A stretch of DNA of 55,357 nt from the NCBI GenBank assembly GCA_945900945.1, contig CAMDKL010000018.1:1-55357 (forward strand), read 5' to 3'. This document shows, in pieces, positions 55,226-55,357 of this stretch. The stretch comes from Pirellula staleyi DSM 6068. GTDB taxonomy: Bacteria > Planctomycetota > Planctomycetia > Pirellulales > Pirellulaceae. The notes below the pieces were generated by a model. It did not search any database. It saw only the letters and a program-made list of their open reading frames with translations, and was not told the DNA's origin. Numbering within the stretch: the first letter of the stretch is position 1; each line of letters begins with the position of its first letter. The position numbers and the translations under genes are program-made.

Positions 55226-55357
55226 AATGGTTGGATTGGTAGATGGCATCTTAAAGTTCATCAGCTCAGGGCCGTTCGTTCGGTTTTGGGAGTGGATGGG
55301 CAATGCAATTAAGTTTGAAACCGGTTCTGTGTTCATCCGCTGGTTTGGTTGTTCCGA

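Overview
The window reads as chromosomal DNA of a planctomycete, most likely of the Pirellulales. The inference rests on gene content: a DUF1559 pseudopilin-like protein, an exosortase locus with PEP-CTERM substrates, a DUF1080 secreted protein, a fused rhamnulose-phosphate aldolase/dehydrogenase, a metal permease fused to a DtxR-type domain, many dispersed palindromic repeats, and a tRNA-Ile/tRNA-Ala pair with no 16S gene in front of it. Base composition is close to balanced and there is no transposase gene, prophage or CRISPR array.

Layout. 1-6 kb: decayed repeats, a lipoprotein, a 304-bp element with 45-bp inverted repeats around a deleted DUF559 gene, and a 1141-residue secreted fusion (propeller, haem-c motif, AGE-like domain). 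6-19 kb: an exosortase/envelope locus, all on the plus strand: FemAB-like protein, UDP-sugar epimerase, exosortase, Wzz/BY-kinase, giant TPR protein, EpsI, and two overlapping PEP-CTERM proteins. 19.6-23.2 kb: a DUF1559 protein, an MFS transporter, a 33-residue orphan Tat signal peptide, and two GxxExxY gene fragments like the one at position 1. 23.2-28 kb: a coupled minus-strand operon, FHA protein, dapF, DUF374 acyltransferase, xseA, preceded by a sugar isomerase-like TIM barrel.

28-42 kb holds nitrogen control genes: glnE (overlapping cobS), then a shortened rhamnulose aldolase/dehydrogenase, a 939-residue secreted protein, a small coiled-coil protein, a Ser/Thr kinase with a degenerate receiver-like tail, and glnB-glnD. 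42-45.6 kb: DUF3253, a secreted lipase-like hydrolase, the permease-DtxR fusion and a small membrane protein. 45.9-47.7 kb: 5-formyl-THF cyclo-ligase, a thioredoxin-fold protein and ispF. 47.7-48.5 kb: a decayed DUF4160/DUF2442 pair and palindromes. 48.5-52.5 kb: an HGSNAT-like membrane acyltransferase, a methyltransferase, a ketoacyl synthase and an acyl carrier protein. 52.7-54.6 kb: DUF1080 protein, ECF sigma factor and 7Fe ferredoxin. The end carries a promoter, tRNA-Ile(GAU), tRNA-Ala(UGC) and a boxA-like site, which together predict a 23S rRNA gene just beyond the window.

The exosortase locus is the most coherent functional unit: it would make or anchor envelope polysaccharide and process its own two PEP-CTERM proteins. 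The most unusual signals are genes that look edited in place: the aldolase lacking about 190 residues, the GlnE with both catalytic motifs altered, the Tat stub cut next to a GxxExxY repeat, and the DUF559 gene missing its core inside inverted repeats. Family assignments are from recognition of motifs and lengths, with no database search.
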